Positions 8,747 through 17,711 of a DNA stretch of 64,000 nucleotides are shown piece by piece. The stretch covers positions 1,550,501 through 1,614,500 of the forward strand of contig NZ_CP022707.1 in assembly GCF_025340265.1 (NCBI RefSeq). The letters are read 5' to 3'. Below the pieces are notes generated by a model. It saw only the letters and a program-made list of their open reading frames with translations, was not told the origin of the DNA and did no database searches. This DNA comes from Novosphingobium sp. 9. Lineage in GTDB: Bacteria > Pseudomonadota > Alphaproteobacteria > Sphingomonadales > Sphingomonadaceae. Position 1 is the stretch's first letter, and each line of letters opens with the position of its first letter. A program made the translations under genes and the position numbers.

Positions 8747-9517
8747 TCAGAACGTGTTCTTGGCGTCGCGCAGGGCAGCGAAGGTGGCGATGGCATCTCC
8801 GGCGATGCCCCAGTGGCTCTGGAGGTCCGGCTCATCGGCCCGAAGGAAGGGGTTGCTCGCCAGTTCGCGCTTCAGCACGGTCGGCACGGTGGCACGACCT
8901 TCCTTGCGCGCTTGCGCCACGTCGTCCGCATAGGCGGCGAGGGCGGCGTTCTGAGGGTCCGCATGCAGTGCGAAGCGCGCGTTGCTCTCGGTATATTCGT
9001 GCGCGCAGTAGAGCAGCGTTTCGGGCGGCAGTGCCTTGATCCGCTCGATGCTGGCCCAGAACTGCTCCGCCGTGCCCTCGAACATGCGTCCGCAGCCAAG
9101 AGCAAAGACCGAATCGCCCACGAAGGCGATACTCGCTTCGGGCAGATGGTAGGCGACATGGCCGAGGGTGTGGCCGCCCACGTCGATCACGTCCGCCGTA
9201 TAGGCACCGATGCGCAGAGTATCACCTTGCGAAACCTGCCGGTCGACGCCCTCGATCTTTCCGGCATCGCCTGCGGGCGCGCTGATCGTGCAGCCCGTCG
9301 CGGCCTTGATGGCAAGGTTCCCGCCTGCATGATCGCGATGCCAGTGGGTGTTCCAGACCTGCGTGATCGTCCAGCCCATGCGGGTTGCCTGTGCGAGGTA
9401 TTCCGCCGCATCGGGCGTGTCGATGCATACCGTCTCGCCGCTCGCGGGATCGTGGAGCAGGAAGCCGTAGTTGTCGGACAGGCACGGGAACTGATGGACT
9501 TGGAGTGCTGCGGTCAT
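8747..9517 (-). CDS. gloB: Hydroxyacylglutathione hydrolase (glyoxalase II)
   Basis: A 256-residue metallo-beta-lactamase-fold enzyme that hydrolyses S-lactoylglutathione to lactate and glutathione in methylglyoxal detoxification. The metal-binding motif THWHRDHAGG begins at about residue 57. GGHTLGHVAYHL and the C-terminal CAHEYTESNARFAL support glyoxalase II over other family members. The Shine-Dalgarno AAGGAGATC is close to the ATG and lies in a 7-base inverted repeat (9522-9542), which may fold the ribosome site away. Confidence 0.93.
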   Translation of the reverse strand: MTAALQVHQFPCLSDNYGFLLHDPASGETVCIDTPDAAEYLAQATRMGWTITQVWNTHWHRDHAGGNLAIKAATGCTISAPAGDAGKIEGVDRQVSQGDTLRIGAYTADVIDVGGHTLGHVAYHLPEASIAFVGDSVFALGCGRMFEGTAEQFWASIERIKALPPETLLYCAHEYTESNARFALHADPQNAALAAYADDVAQARKEGRATVPTVLKRELASNPFLRADEPDLQSHWGIAGDAIATFAALRDAKNTF

Positions 9518-9521
9518 GGGT

Positions 9522-9542
9522 GATCTCCTTGGAGGGGAGATC
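9522..9542 (-). promoter_or_regulatory. Inverted repeat covering the gloB ribosome binding site
   Basis: GATCTCC and GGAGATC are perfect complements seven bases apart. In gloB mRNA the second arm is the Shine-Dalgarno region. Whether it forms in the cell is not known. Confidence 0.45.
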
Positions 9543-9557
9543 TAGGGGCTCGCAGCA

Positions 9558-9959
9558 TCAATAGGAAGGTGTTTGGGATGTACCTTCGGGAAGGGCAGGC
9601 GAGAAGGTCCTGCTCGCTAACGCGATCTGTGCGCTCAGCATGACCAGAGGCAGGGCGAGTTCGCGCCCGGTATGCCAGTCTCCGGCATACAACATGTAAC
9701 CGCAGGTGATGCCCACGAGCGCGCAGATCGTGCGTCCTGCGACCGTGATGCGCGTGTTCGTCGCGACGCCGTCGGGTTTCAAGGCGGAGCGCAAATACAG
9801 CGCTATCAGGATGAGCCAGAGCGGCAGAGCGAGAAAAACGGCAGCGTCTTCGATGAATGCAGGCGCAGCGATGATGTCTACCCAGGCAAGCAGGAGCAGC
9901 CCTCCCGCAATCGGGGCGGTATAGGGAGCCGATGCCTGCAAGGTGTCGCGCCAAGTCAT
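9558..9959 (-). CDS. Small integral membrane protein of unknown function
   Basis: A 133-residue protein, mostly hydrophobic, with about four membrane helices (for example APIAGGLLLLAWVDIIAAPAF and FLALPLWLILIALYLRSAL). I do not recognise the family. The start is taken at the ATG at 9959; a longer frame starts at 9992 but overlaps the rpsA terminator. It lies just before gloB on the same strand and may share its transcript. Confidence 0.55.
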   Translation of the reverse strand: MTWRDTLQASAPYTAPIAGGLLLLAWVDIIAAPAFIEDAAVFLALPLWLILIALYLRSALKPDGVATNTRITVAGRTICALVGITCGYMLYAGDWHTGRELALPLVMLSAQIALASRTFSPALPEGTSQTPSY

Positions 9960-9990
9960 GGTGCAAAGCCTATCACGTCTGCGCCAAAGC

Positions 9991-10024
9991 AAAAGCCCGC
10001 CCGGATTTCTCCGGACGGGCTTTT
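9991..10024 (-). terminator. Terminator of rpsA
   Basis: A stem of about 13 pairs (AAAGCCCGTCCGG with its complement) is followed on the minus strand by a short T run. It also reads as a terminator on the plus strand. Confidence 0.8.
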
Positions 10025-10056
10025 GTGTTCACCTGACGGTGAGGCTGGGTCCGATC

Positions 10057-11763
10057 TTACGAACGGCCCTTCAGAGCCTCGCCCAGGATGTCGCCGAGCG
10101 AAGCGCCCGAGTCCGACGAACCGTACTGCTCCACGGCTTCCTTCTCTTCGGCCAGCTGGCGGGCCTTGACCGAGAAGTTCGGCTTCTTCGAACGATCGAA
10201 GCCGGTGACCATGGCGTCGAGCTTCTGGCCAACCTGGAAGCGGTCGGGGCGCTGCTCGTCGCGGTCGCGGCCGAGGTCCGAACGCTTGATGAAGCCGGTG
10301 GCGCCATCTTCGCCAGCCTGGACTTCCAGGCCGCCGTCGCGGACTTCGAGGATGGTGACGGTCACGGTCTCGCCGCGGCGCAGGGTGCCACCAGCAGCGG
10401 CAATGCCGGCTGCCGGAGCGCCACGCTCAAGCTGCTTCATGCCGAGCGAGATGCGCTCCTTCTCGACGTCGACATCGAGAACCACGGCCGAAACCTGCTC
10501 GCCCTTGCGGTGCAGGGCCAGAGCGTCCTCGCCCGAGATGCCCCATGCGATGTCCGACATGTGAACCATGCCGTCCACGTCGCCGTCGAGGCCGATGAAC
10601 AGACCGAACTCGGTCGCGTTCTTGACTTCGCCTTCGACCTGCGAACCAACAGGGTGCTTCTCGGCGAAGGCTTCCCAGGGGTTCTGCTGAGCCTGCTTGA
10701 GGCCGAGCGAGATGCGGCGCTTTTCCGAATCGACTTCGAGCACGACCACTTCGACTTCCTGCGAGGTCGAGACGATCTTGCCGGGGTGGACGTTCTTCTT
10801 GGTCCAGGACATTTCCGACACGTGGACGAGGCCCTCGATGCCGGCTTCCAGTTCCACGAAGGCGCCGTATTCGGTGATGTTGGTGACAGTGCCCTGCAGC
10901 TTGGCGCCGACCGGGTACTTGACCGATGCACCTTCCCACGGATCGCTCTCCAGCTGCTTCATGCCGAGGCTGATGCGCTGGGTGTCCTGGTTGATGCGGA
11001 TGATCTGGACCTTCACGGTGTCGCCGATGGCGATCACTTCGCTCGGGTGGTTGACGCGCTTGTAGCTCATGTCGGTGACATGGAGCAGGCCGTCGATGCC
11101 GCCGAGGTCAACGAACGCACCGTAGTCGGTGATGTTCTTGACCACGCCCTCGATGACCTGGCCTTCGCTCAGCTTGTCGATCAGCTCGCTGCGCTGCTCG
11201 GCGCGGGTCTCTTCGAGAACGGCGCGACGCGACACGACGATGTTGCCGCGGCGACGGTCCATCTTGAGGATCTGGAAGGGCTGCGGCACATCCATGAGCG
11301 GGGCGACGTCGCGCACCGGACGGATGTCGACCTGCGAGCCGGGAAGGAACGCAACGGCGCCGTCGAGGTCGACGGTGAAGCCGCCCTTGACGCGGCCGAA
11401 GATCACGCCTTCGACGCGCTTGCCTTCGCCGAACTCGTTCTCGAGCTTGTCCCAGGCCGCTTCGCGGCGGGCGCGGTCGCGCGACAGCATCGCTTCGCCG
11501 TCGGCGTTCTCGACGCGGTCGACGTAGACTTCGACTTCGTCACCGACCTTGAGGCCGTGCTCGTCCTCGCCACGGGCGAATTCGCGAAGCGGCACGCGGC
11601 CTTCGCTCTTCAGGCCCACGTCGATGACGGCCTTGTCGTTCTCGATGGCGGTGATGGTGCCCTTGACGACGCGACCCTCGAAGCCGTCGTCGGCAGCGCC
11701 GCCGAGCTGCTCGTCGAGCATCGCCGCGAAATCGTCGCGGGTCGGATTGGCAGAAGTAGCCAT
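10057..11763 (-). CDS. rpsA: 30S ribosomal protein S1
   Basis: A 568-residue protein with six S1 (OB-fold) repeats that bind mRNA and bring it to the 30S subunit. Repeats are visible as the recurring GVVKNITDYGAFVDLGGIDG, TVTNITEYGAFVELEAGIEG and EVKNATEFGLFIGLDGDVDG segments. Length is normal for alphaproteobacteria. A promoter at 11935-11963 gives a leader of about 165 bases; S1 usually represses its own mRNA through this region. Confidence 0.97.
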   Translation of the reverse strand: MATSANPTRDDFAAMLDEQLGGAADDGFEGRVVKGTITAIENDKAVIDVGLKSEGRVPLREFARGEDEHGLKVGDEVEVYVDRVENADGEAMLSRDRARREAAWDKLENEFGEGKRVEGVIFGRVKGGFTVDLDGAVAFLPGSQVDIRPVRDVAPLMDVPQPFQILKMDRRRGNIVVSRRAVLEETRAEQRSELIDKLSEGQVIEGVVKNITDYGAFVDLGGIDGLLHVTDMSYKRVNHPSEVIAIGDTVKVQIIRINQDTQRISLGMKQLESDPWEGASVKYPVGAKLQGTVTNITEYGAFVELEAGIEGLVHVSEMSWTKKNVHPGKIVSTSQEVEVVVLEVDSEKRRISLGLKQAQQNPWEAFAEKHPVGSQVEGEVKNATEFGLFIGLDGDVDGMVHMSDIAWGISGEDALALHRKGEQVSAVVLDVDVEKERISLGMKQLERGAPAAGIAAAGGTLRRGETVTVTILEVRDGGLEVQAGEDGATGFIKRSDLGRDRDEQRPDRFQVGQKLDAMVTGFDRSKKPNFSVKARQLAEEKEAVEQYGSSDSGASLGDILGEALKGRS

Positions 11764-11934
11764 TGGGTATCAGGTTCCTGTTTCGTACGATTTTACCGGC
11801 CAGGCGGTTTTCTCCGCCGGTCTTTCTCCGCAAGCCGCCCCATGCGACGTGCGGGCCAAAAGGGCCGAACTGCCGTGGCGGCCGGATGCCGGACACGGCG
11901 CCCGTTCAGGCGCGAGGCCCGACCAGACCGGCGG

Positions 11935-11963
11935 CGCTTACGCCTGAGACAGGCAAAATGCAA
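11935..11963 (-). promoter_or_regulatory. Promoter of rpsA
   Basis: On the minus strand TTGCAT, 17 bases, then TAAGCG. Confidence 0.5.
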
Positions 11964-12109
11964 GGGATTTGGGGCGCTCGGCGCCTGGAAAAGGGGGTGG
12001 GCGACGCGGGCGGTCCGGGCGAGTGGATCGGCGGCGCCCGGCTTGCGGAGGCGGCCTCTCCGCCCACCGCCTGACAGCCGCAAGGCGGACTACCGGTGTG
12101 CCTTGCGCG

Positions 12110-12132
12110 AAAAGGCGGAGACTCCCTCCGCC
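12110..12132 (-). terminator. Terminator after cmk
   Basis: On the minus strand GGCGGAG and CTCCGCC form a perfect 7-base-pair stem with a 5-base loop, followed by TTTT. Confidence 0.65.
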
Positions 12133-12184
12133 GCTGCCTGCCGCCGATACTGTCACCGGACAGGCCTGGCCGCAATCGCGTCGG

Positions 12185-12841
12185 TCAGTCCCGCGCGGCT
12201 GCCCTTGCCGACTCGACGATGGCGATGGCGCGGGCGATCGCCTCGTCGCGGCCCAGATCGGAGGTGTCGAGCATCACGGCATCGTCAGCGGCAACGAGCG
12301 GGGCGTCCTTGCGGTTGCGGTCGCGCTCGTCGCGTGCGGCAAGGTCGGCGGCGATGTCTGCCAGCGCAACTTTGCGGCCCTGACCCTGCATTTCGAGGAA
12401 GCGGCGCTGGGCGCGGGCTTCGACCGAGGCGATGACGAAGAGCTTGGCGGGGGCCTCGGGAGCGATCACCGTGCCGATGTCGCGTCCGTCGAGCACGGCG
12501 CCGCCGGGCTGCGTCGCGAAGCTGCGCTGGCGTTCGAACAGCGCCTGACGCACTGCCGGATGGATCGAGACGCGGCTCGCCAGCCCGCCGGTCGCTTCGG
12601 AGCGCAGTTCGGGGTCGCCGAGCAGCGCATCGGGGAATGAACAGGCGGCGAGGGCTGCGGCGCTGTCATCCGGGTTGCCGCCGTCGAGGAAGCACTGATA
12701 GCCGACCGCGCGGTAGAGCAGGCCGGTGTCGAGATGCGGCAGGCCGAAATGTGCCGAGAGCGCGCGGGCGATGGTGCCCTTGCCCGAGGCGGTCGGCCCG
12801 TCGACGGCGACGATCAGCCCGTTTGCTCTCAGGCTGCTCAT
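12185..12841 (-). CDS. cmk: Cytidylate kinase
   Basis: A 218-residue P-loop kinase that converts CMP and dCMP to the diphosphates. The Walker A motif [12 protein letters not shown] lies at about residues 15-26, and [12 protein letters not shown], the mononucleotide-binding segment, follows. [20 protein letters not shown] is also typical. Its start overlaps the aroA stop (ATGA), so it is translated after aroA. The aroA-cmk-rpsA order is the common alphaproteobacterial one. Confidence 0.95.
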   Translation of the reverse strand: MSSLRANGLIVAVDGPTASGKGTIARALSAHFGLPHLDTGLLYRAVGYQCFLDGGNPDDSAAALAACSFPDALLGDPELRSEATGGLASRVSIHPAVRQALFERQRSFATQPGGAVLDGRDIGTVIAPEAPAKLFVIASVEARAQRRFLEMQGQGRKVALADIAADLAARDERDRNRKDAPLVAADDAVMLDTSDLGRDEAIARAIAIVESARAAARD

Positions 12842-14181
12842 GCCCCCGCCAGCCCTTCGAGCATCGATTCGAACACCGGGAAGCTGGTGGCGATCGGGCG
12901 CACGTCGTCCACTTCCACGCCCTCGCGACTGACGAGACCGGCGACGGCCATCGACATGGCGATGCGATGGTCGAGGTGGGTGGCGATCTCGTGTGCGGTG
13001 CCGGGCAGGCGCTCGCCGCCGGTGCCGGTGATGACCATGCCGTCCTCGGTCTCGCGCACGGTGGCGCCCGCTGCGGCGAGGGCCGTCGCCATCACCGCGA
13101 TGCGGTCCGATTCCTTGACGCGCAGTTCCTCAAGGCCGGTGGTAGTGGTGACGCCCTCTGCCATCGCGGCGGCGACGAACAGCACCGGGAACTCGTCGAC
13201 CATGGCAGGCACGATGGCGGGATCGACGTCGATGCCCTTGAGCGCCGAGTGCTTGACCAGCAGGTCGGCGACCGGCTCACCGCCGACTTCGCGGGGGTTC
13301 ACTTCCTCGATATGGCCGCCCATCTGGCGCAGCACTTCGATGATCCCGGCGCGGGTCGGGTTGAGGCCGACGTTCTCGATCAGTACTTCGCTGCCCGGCA
13401 CGATCAGCGCCGCGACGATGAAGAACGCGGCCGACGAAGGGTCGCCCGGAACCTCGATGGTCTGGGGCTGCAATTCCGCCTCGCCCCGGATCGAGATGAC
13501 GCGGGCGCCGTCGCTGTCGGTTTCGACCGTAAGCTCGGCGCCGAAGCCGCGCAGCATTCGCTCGGAGTGGTCGCGGGTCGGCACGGGCTCGACCACGGTG
13601 GTGATCCCCGGCGTGTTGAGGCCGGCCAGCAGGATCGCGCTCTTCACCTGTGCCGAGGCCATCGGCAGGCGATAGCGGATCGGCACGGCGGGCGAGGCGC
13701 CCTTGAGGATAAGGGGAAGACGGCCTCCATCGGTGGCCTCGAAGCTGGCGCCCATCGTCGAGAGCGGATCGATCACACGGCCCATCGGGCGCTTGGAAAG
13801 CGAGGCGTCGCCCACGAAAGTCGCGGTGATGGGGTGGGTGGCGACAAGGCCCATCAGCAGACGCGTCGAAGTGCCCGAATTGCCCATGTCGAGCGGTGCC
13901 TTGGGTTGCAGCAGCGAGCCGACGCCGACGCCATGGACCGACCATGCGCCTTCGCCGGTGCGCTCCACCTGTGCGCCCATGGCGCGCATCGCGGCGGCGG
14001 TGGAGAGGACGTCCTCGCCTTCGAGCAGGCCCGTCACTTTCGTCTCGCCCACGGCCAGCGCGCCCAGCATGATCGAGCGGTGGCTGATCGACTTGTCGCC
14101 CGGAACCCGGATTCGGCCCTTCAGTGGGCCGGAGGGCAGGAAGCGGCGAGGGCGCATCTGGGCGGGATCGGCGTGACTCAC
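12838..14181 (-). CDS. aroA: 3-phosphoshikimate 1-carboxyvinyltransferase (EPSP synthase)
   Basis: A 447-residue EPSP synthase, which joins shikimate 3-phosphate and phosphoenolpyruvate in aromatic amino acid synthesis. Active-site segments are [15 protein letters not shown] near the start, [13 protein letters not shown], and [12 protein letters not shown]. The start is GTG at 14181. Sequence features resemble the class II (glyphosate-tolerant-type) enzymes, but that subclass assignment is an inference. Confidence 0.95.
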   Translation of the reverse strand: MSHADPAQMRPRRFLPSGPLKGRIRVPGDKSISHRSIMLGALAVGETKVTGLLEGEDVLSTAAAMRAMGAQVERTGEGAWSVHGVGVGSLLQPKAPLDMGNSGTSTRLLMGLVATHPITATFVGDASLSKRPMGRVIDPLSTMGASFEATDGGRLPLILKGASPAVPIRYRLPMASAQVKSAILLAGLNTPGITTVVEPVPTRDHSERMLRGFGAELTVETDSDGARVISIRGEAELQPQTIEVPGDPSSAAFFIVAALIVPGSEVLIENVGLNPTRAGIIEVLRQMGGHIEEVNPREVGGEPVADLLVKHSALKGIDVDPAIVPAMVDEFPVLFVAAAMAEGVTTTTGLEELRVKESDRIAVMATALAAAGATVRETEDGMVITGTGGERLPGTAHEIATHLDHRIAMSMAVAGLVSREGVEVDDVRPIATSFPVFESMLEGLAGA

Positions 14182-14255
14182 GAGGGCAGGTCTTTCCTAA
14201 GGGCGAATGCTGACAGGCGAACGATGCCGCAAAACGGCGAAAATCGGGGCGGCTT

Positions 14256-14284
14256 TTGACAGCGGGGGCCGCCTATGGCAAGGC
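14256..14284 (+). promoter_or_regulatory. Promoter of the FYDLN gene
   Basis: TTGACA, 17 bases, then CAAGGC, close to the CAAAGG -10 of two tRNA promoters in this window. It gives a leader of about 100 bases. Confidence 0.45.
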
Positions 14285-14394
14285 GCGCGCCCTGATGTGA
14301 GCGGAACGCTTGATTTTGCGCGCCGCTCTTTCCATCAAGTACAAAGATTTTCACGCCCGGGCCTGCATGCCCGCGCCATCTTCGAGGACTATTC

Positions 14395-14715
14395 ATGGCA
14401 AAGCCTGAGTGGGGCGCCAAGCACGGCTGCCCGAAATGCGGCACCCGCTTCTACGATCTGGGCAAGGACGATCCGGTAACCTGCATCGAATGCGGCAATA
14501 CCTGGAACCCCGAGCCGGTGCTCAAGTCCAAGCAGCCGATTCCCTTCGAGGAAATCCAGAAGAAGGAATCGGTCGAGCAGGAAGACACCGATCTGGCCGA
14601 TGACGATCTGGACATCGACGAGGACGGCGATTCGCCCGACAACGATGTCGATCTCGGCGGTGACGACGATCTGGGCATCGGCGGCGGTGACGACGATGAG
14701 GATCACGACAACTGA
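14395..14715 (+). CDS. FYDLN acid domain protein (TIGR02300 family)
   Basis: A 106-residue protein in two parts. The first 45 residues form a zinc ribbon with two CxxC pairs (GCPKCGTRFYDLGKDDPVTC, then IECGN). The second half is almost all aspartate, glutamate and glycine (for example DLADDDLDIDEDGD), strongly acidic and probably disordered. The family is widespread in alphaproteobacteria and has no firm function. Zinc binding and an acidic tail would suit nucleic-acid mimicry or a transcription or ribosome partner, but that is inference. A terminator follows. Confidence 0.88.
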   Translation: MAKPEWGAKHGCPKCGTRFYDLGKDDPVTCIECGNTWNPEPVLKSKQPIPFEEIQKKESVEQEDTDLADDDLDIDEDGDSPDNDVDLGGDDDLGIGGGDDDEDHDN

Positions 14716-14737
14716 TCGGTTGATCCCCTGATCCAGC

Positions 14738-14773
14738 AAAAAGGGCGGTGCCGGTTCGGTGCCGCCCTTTTTG
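14738..14773 (+). terminator. Terminator of the FYDLN gene
   Basis: AAAAGGGCGG and CCGCCCTTTT enclose a 13-base loop and end in a T run. Confidence 0.85.
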
Positions 14774-14841
14774 TTTTGGGGGAGGTTGGCAGGGTTGCCG
14801 AAGGGGCAGGCGAAAAAAATCGCACCTTCGAATTTTTTCTC

Positions 14842-14870
14842 TTGCCAACTTTTTCCAGCCCGCTTAGAGG
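14842..14870 (+). promoter_or_regulatory. Promoter of tRNA-Ala
   Basis: TTGCCA, 17 bases, then TAGAGG, followed by a GC-rich discriminator. Confidence 0.65.
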
Positions 14871-14959
14871 GCGGCCTCCCAAGCGGCGGTGCTTCTCCGG
14901 AACGCTCCGAAACGAGGGAAACGGGTTGCTCCTCCCAGGGGTAACTAGTTGAAATGATT

Positions 14960-15035
14960 GGGGCCTTAGCTCAGCTGGGAGAGCGCCTGCATGGCATGCA
15001 GGAGGTCAGCGGTTCGATCCCGCTAGGCTCCACCA
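14960..15035 (+). tRNA. tRNA-Ala (GGC)
   Basis: 76 bases including an encoded CCA. The acceptor stem GGGGCCT pairs with AGGCTCC (one G-U pair). The anticodon stem CCTGC/GCAGG holds loop ATGGCAT, giving anticodon GGC. The T loop is TTCGATC. Two near-identical terminator hairpins lie downstream. Confidence 0.97.
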
Positions 15036-15071
15036 TTTCAAAACACATTGCAGTTTCGCATGATGCGATAC

Positions 15072-15105
15072 GCTGGTTGACGAGGTTTCGTCCACCGGCG
15101 TTTTT
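15072..15105 (+). terminator. First of two tandem terminators after tRNA-Ala
   Basis: Outer stem GCTGGT/ACCGGC and inner stem GACG/CGTC around AGGTTT, then GTTTTT. Confidence 0.75.
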
Positions 15106-15126
15106 CGCTATAACGCTCATGCATCA

Positions 15127-15160
15127 GCCGGTCAGCGAGGTTTCGCCCACCGGCTTTTTT
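15127..15160 (+). terminator. Second of two tandem terminators after tRNA-Ala
   Basis: Outer stem GCCGGT/ACCGGC and inner stem GCG/CGC around AGGTTT, then six T. It differs from the first copy at only a few bases. Confidence 0.8.
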
Positions 15161-15254
15161 GGCGTATTCACGCCGCTTGATCTGGCGCCTTGCGGCGCTG
15201 CTGGAAAGGTCCGGGCAAGTGACTCGGGCCGAACGAAGTTGAGGAACGGGTTTC

Positions 15255-16715
15255 ATGTTCGACTCTCTTTCGGATCGTCTCGGCGGCGTCTTCGACAAGC
15301 TGCGCGGTCGCGGCGCGCTCAAGGAGCAGGACGTCCGCGACGCCATGCGCGAAGTGCGCATCGCGCTGCTGGAAGCCGATGTCGCGCTGCCGGTGGTCCG
15401 CCGCTTCGTCGATCAGGTGACGGAACAGGCCATCGGCCAGTCGGTGCTGCGTTCGGTTACGCCGGGCCAGCAGGTCGTCAAGATCGTCAACGATGCGCTG
15501 GTCGAGATGCTGGGCGGCGACAAGCCTGCCGATCTCGATCTGGAAGCCGTGCCGCCGGTCGTCATCATGATGGTCGGCCTTCAGGGCTCGGGCAAGACCA
15601 CCAGCACTGCCAAGATCGCGCGCCTTCTCCGCGAGAAGCACGGCAAGAAGGTGATGATGGCCTCGCTGGACGTGAACCGTCCGGCGGCGCAGGAGCAGCT
15701 TCGCGTGCTGGGCGAGCAGGTCTCGGTCGCCACGCTGCCGATCATCGCCGGGCAGCAGCCCACCGAGATCGCCACGCGTGCCATGCAGGCCGCCCGCCTT
15801 CAGGCCGTGGACGTGCTGCTGCTCGACACTGCGGGTCGCCTCCACGTCGACACCCAGTTGATGGACGAGATGAAGGCGGTGGCCGCGATCGCCACCCCGC
15901 GTGAGACGCTGCTGGTCGTCGATTCGCTGACCGGTCAGGACGCGGTGAACGTCGCGCAGTCGTTCTCGGGCGAGGTCGATCTGACTGGCGTCGTGCTGAC
16001 CCGTATGGACGGCGATGCACGCGGCGGTGCGGCATTGTCGATGCGCGCCGTTACCGGCAAGCCGATCAAGTTCGCCGGTACCGGCGAGAAGATGGACGCG
16101 CTCGAAGTGTTCCATCCGGGCCGCGTCGCCAGCCGTATCCTGGGCATGGGCGACGTCGTCAGCCTGGTCGAGAAGGCCGCCGAAGCGGTCAAGGTCGAGG
16201 AAGCCGAGGCCCTTGCCAAGCGCATGGAGCAGGGCAAGTTCGACATGAATGACCTGCGCACGCAGCTTAATCAGATGCAGAAGATGGGCGGCCTCGGTGC
16301 GCTGGCAGGCATGATGCCGGGCCTCAAGAAGGCCAAGGCGGCGATGCAGCAGTCGGGCATGGACGACAAGGTTCTGCTGCGCATGGATGCGATCATCGGT
16401 TCGATGACGCCCAAGGAGCGCGCGAACCCGGCGCTGCTCAACGCCAAGCGCAAGATCCGTGTCGCCAACGGTTCGGGTACGCAGGTGCAGGACGTCAACA
16501 AGCTGCTCAAGATGCATCTGGAAATGGCCAAGGCCATGAAGCAGATCAAGAAGATGGGCGGCCTCAAGGGGCTCGCGGCGATGTTCGGCAAGGGCGGCCT
16601 TGGCGGTGCGATGCCGGGTCTCGACGGGCTTGGCGCGGGTGGTGCAGGTGGCCTTGGTGGCATGCCCGGTCTCGGCGGCGGCGCTCCCGATCTCAGCAAG
16701 TTTCTGAAGAAATAA
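15255..16715 (+). CDS. ffh: Signal recognition particle protein Ffh
   Basis: A 486-residue SRP GTPase that binds 4.5S RNA and signal sequences and docks on FtsY (also here, 41700-42662). The N domain spans about residues 1-95. The G domain carries GLQGSGKTTSTAKIA, DTAGRLHVD and TRMDGDARGG. The methionine-rich M domain follows from about residue 300, with a glycine- and methionine-rich tail. First gene of ffh-rpsP-rimM-trmD-rplS. Confidence 0.97.
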   Translation: MFDSLSDRLGGVFDKLRGRGALKEQDVRDAMREVRIALLEADVALPVVRRFVDQVTEQAIGQSVLRSVTPGQQVVKIVNDALVEMLGGDKPADLDLEAVPPVVIMMVGLQGSGKTTSTAKIARLLREKHGKKVMMASLDVNRPAAQEQLRVLGEQVSVATLPIIAGQQPTEIATRAMQAARLQAVDVLLLDTAGRLHVDTQLMDEMKAVAAIATPRETLLVVDSLTGQDAVNVAQSFSGEVDLTGVVLTRMDGDARGGAALSMRAVTGKPIKFAGTGEKMDALEVFHPGRVASRILGMGDVVSLVEKAAEAVKVEEAEALAKRMEQGKFDMNDLRTQLNQMQKMGGLGALAGMMPGLKKAKAAMQQSGMDDKVLLRMDAIIGSMTPKERANPALLNAKRKIRVANGSGTQVQDVNKLLKMHLEMAKAMKQIKKMGGLKGLAAMFGKGGLGGAMPGLDGLGAGGAGGLGGMPGLGGGAPDLSKFLKK

Positions 16716-16753
16716 TCACACGTTTTCGAAAATTCACAGGAAGGTAGAATCAC

Positions 16754-17179
16754 ATGTCCGTTTCCATTCGTCTTTCGCGCGGCGGTGCCAAGAAGCGTCC
16801 GTACTACAAGATCGTCGTTGCCAACTCGACCGCGCCGCGTGACGGCAAGTACCTGGAGCAGGTCGGCACCTACAACCCGCTGCTCGCCAAGGACGACGAG
16901 AACCGCGTGCGTCTGGTCGAAGACCGCGTTCGCCACTGGCTGAGCGTTGGCGGCCAGCCGACCGACCGCGTCGCCCGCCTGCTCGACAAGGCCGGCATCA
17001 AGGAGCGCAAGGCTACCGTGAACCCGAAGCAGGCAGAGCCGGGCAAGAAGGCCAAGGAGCGTGCAGAAGAGCGCGCCGAGAAGATCCGTGAGGCCGAAGA
17101 GGCCGCTGCTGCTGCAGCGGCCGCTCCCGCCGAGGAAGCTCCGGCTGCCGAGGGCGCTGAGGAATCGACCGAGGCGTAA
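16754..17179 (+). CDS. rpsP: 30S ribosomal protein S16 with long C-terminal extension
   Basis: A 141-residue protein. The first 80 residues are S16 ([20 protein letters not shown], then [14 protein letters not shown] and NPLL segments). The remaining 60 residues are a lysine-, alanine- and glutamate-rich tail (for example [20 protein letters not shown]) absent from the E. coli protein but common in alphaproteobacteria. It lies between ffh and rimM. Confidence 0.95.
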   Translation: MSVSIRLSRGGAKKRPYYKIVVANSTAPRDGKYLEQVGTYNPLLAKDDENRVRLVEDRVRHWLSVGGQPTDRVARLLDKAGIKERKATVNPKQAEPGKKAKERAEERAEKIREAEEAAAAAAAAPAEEAPAAEGAEESTEA

Positions 17180-17182
17180 GTC

Positions 17183-17698
17183 TTGGCTTCCAGCTCGAAG
17201 GATCGCCCTGTCACGCTTGCCGCCGTCTCCGGCGCGCATGGCGTGACAGGCGAAGTTCGCCTCAAGCTGTTCGGTGAAGGCGTGGCGGCGCTCAAGCGCT
17301 ACCGCGCCTTCAACGATTCACAGCTCACGCTTTCCAAGCTGCGCGACGACGGCAAGGGCGGCGCCATTGCCCGCTTCGACGAGGTGAAGGATCGCACCGC
17401 GGCCGAGAAACTGCGCGGCACCGTGCTGACCGTTCCGCGTTCGGCCATGCCGGACCTTGCAGAAGGCGAGTATTATCACGCCGACCTGCTGGGGCTTCCC
17501 GCCGTCTCGGACGACGGGCAGGCGCTGGGCGTGGTGATCGCGGTCGAGAACTTCGGTGCCGGTGACGTGCTCGAAATCGAGCGCGCCGAACCGGACGAGA
17601 AGGGCCGTCGCCAGCGCTTCATGGTGCCAATGATTGCTGCCGCCGTTCCCGAATGGGACGACGAGAAGCTGGTGGTCGTCGCGGCCTTCGCCGAATGA
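17183..17698 (+). CDS. rimM: Ribosome maturation factor RimM
   Basis: A 171-residue RimM that assists maturation of the 30S head and binds S19. The N-terminal RimM domain shows [17 protein letters not shown], and the PRC-barrel part shows [15 protein letters not shown] and [18 protein letters not shown]. The start is TTG at 17183, three bases after the rpsP stop; no good ATG fits. The position between rpsP and trmD is the conserved order. Confidence 0.93.
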   Translation: MASSSKDRPVTLAAVSGAHGVTGEVRLKLFGEGVAALKRYRAFNDSQLTLSKLRDDGKGGAIARFDEVKDRTAAEKLRGTVLTVPRSAMPDLAEGEYYHADLLGLPAVSDDGQALGVVIAVENFGAGDVLEIERAEPDEKGRRQRFMVPMIAAAVPEWDDEKLVVVAAFAE

Positions 17699-17711
17699 TG
17701 CGAGCTTTCCG

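Larger units (their letters stand above)
11764..12184. other. rpsA leader and cmk-rpsA intergenic region
   Basis: 421 bases with no convincing gene. On the minus strand it holds a terminator hairpin after cmk (12110-12132), the rpsA promoter (11935-11963) and the long rpsA leader. Confidence 0.65.

Noticed and set aside
9943..12435. 830-codon plus-strand open frame
   Set aside because: It is antisense to rpsA and cmk, has no recognisable domain, and arises from codon bias in high-GC coding DNA.
15168..16517. 449-codon minus-strand open frame
   Set aside because: Antisense shadow of ffh with no protein-like domains.
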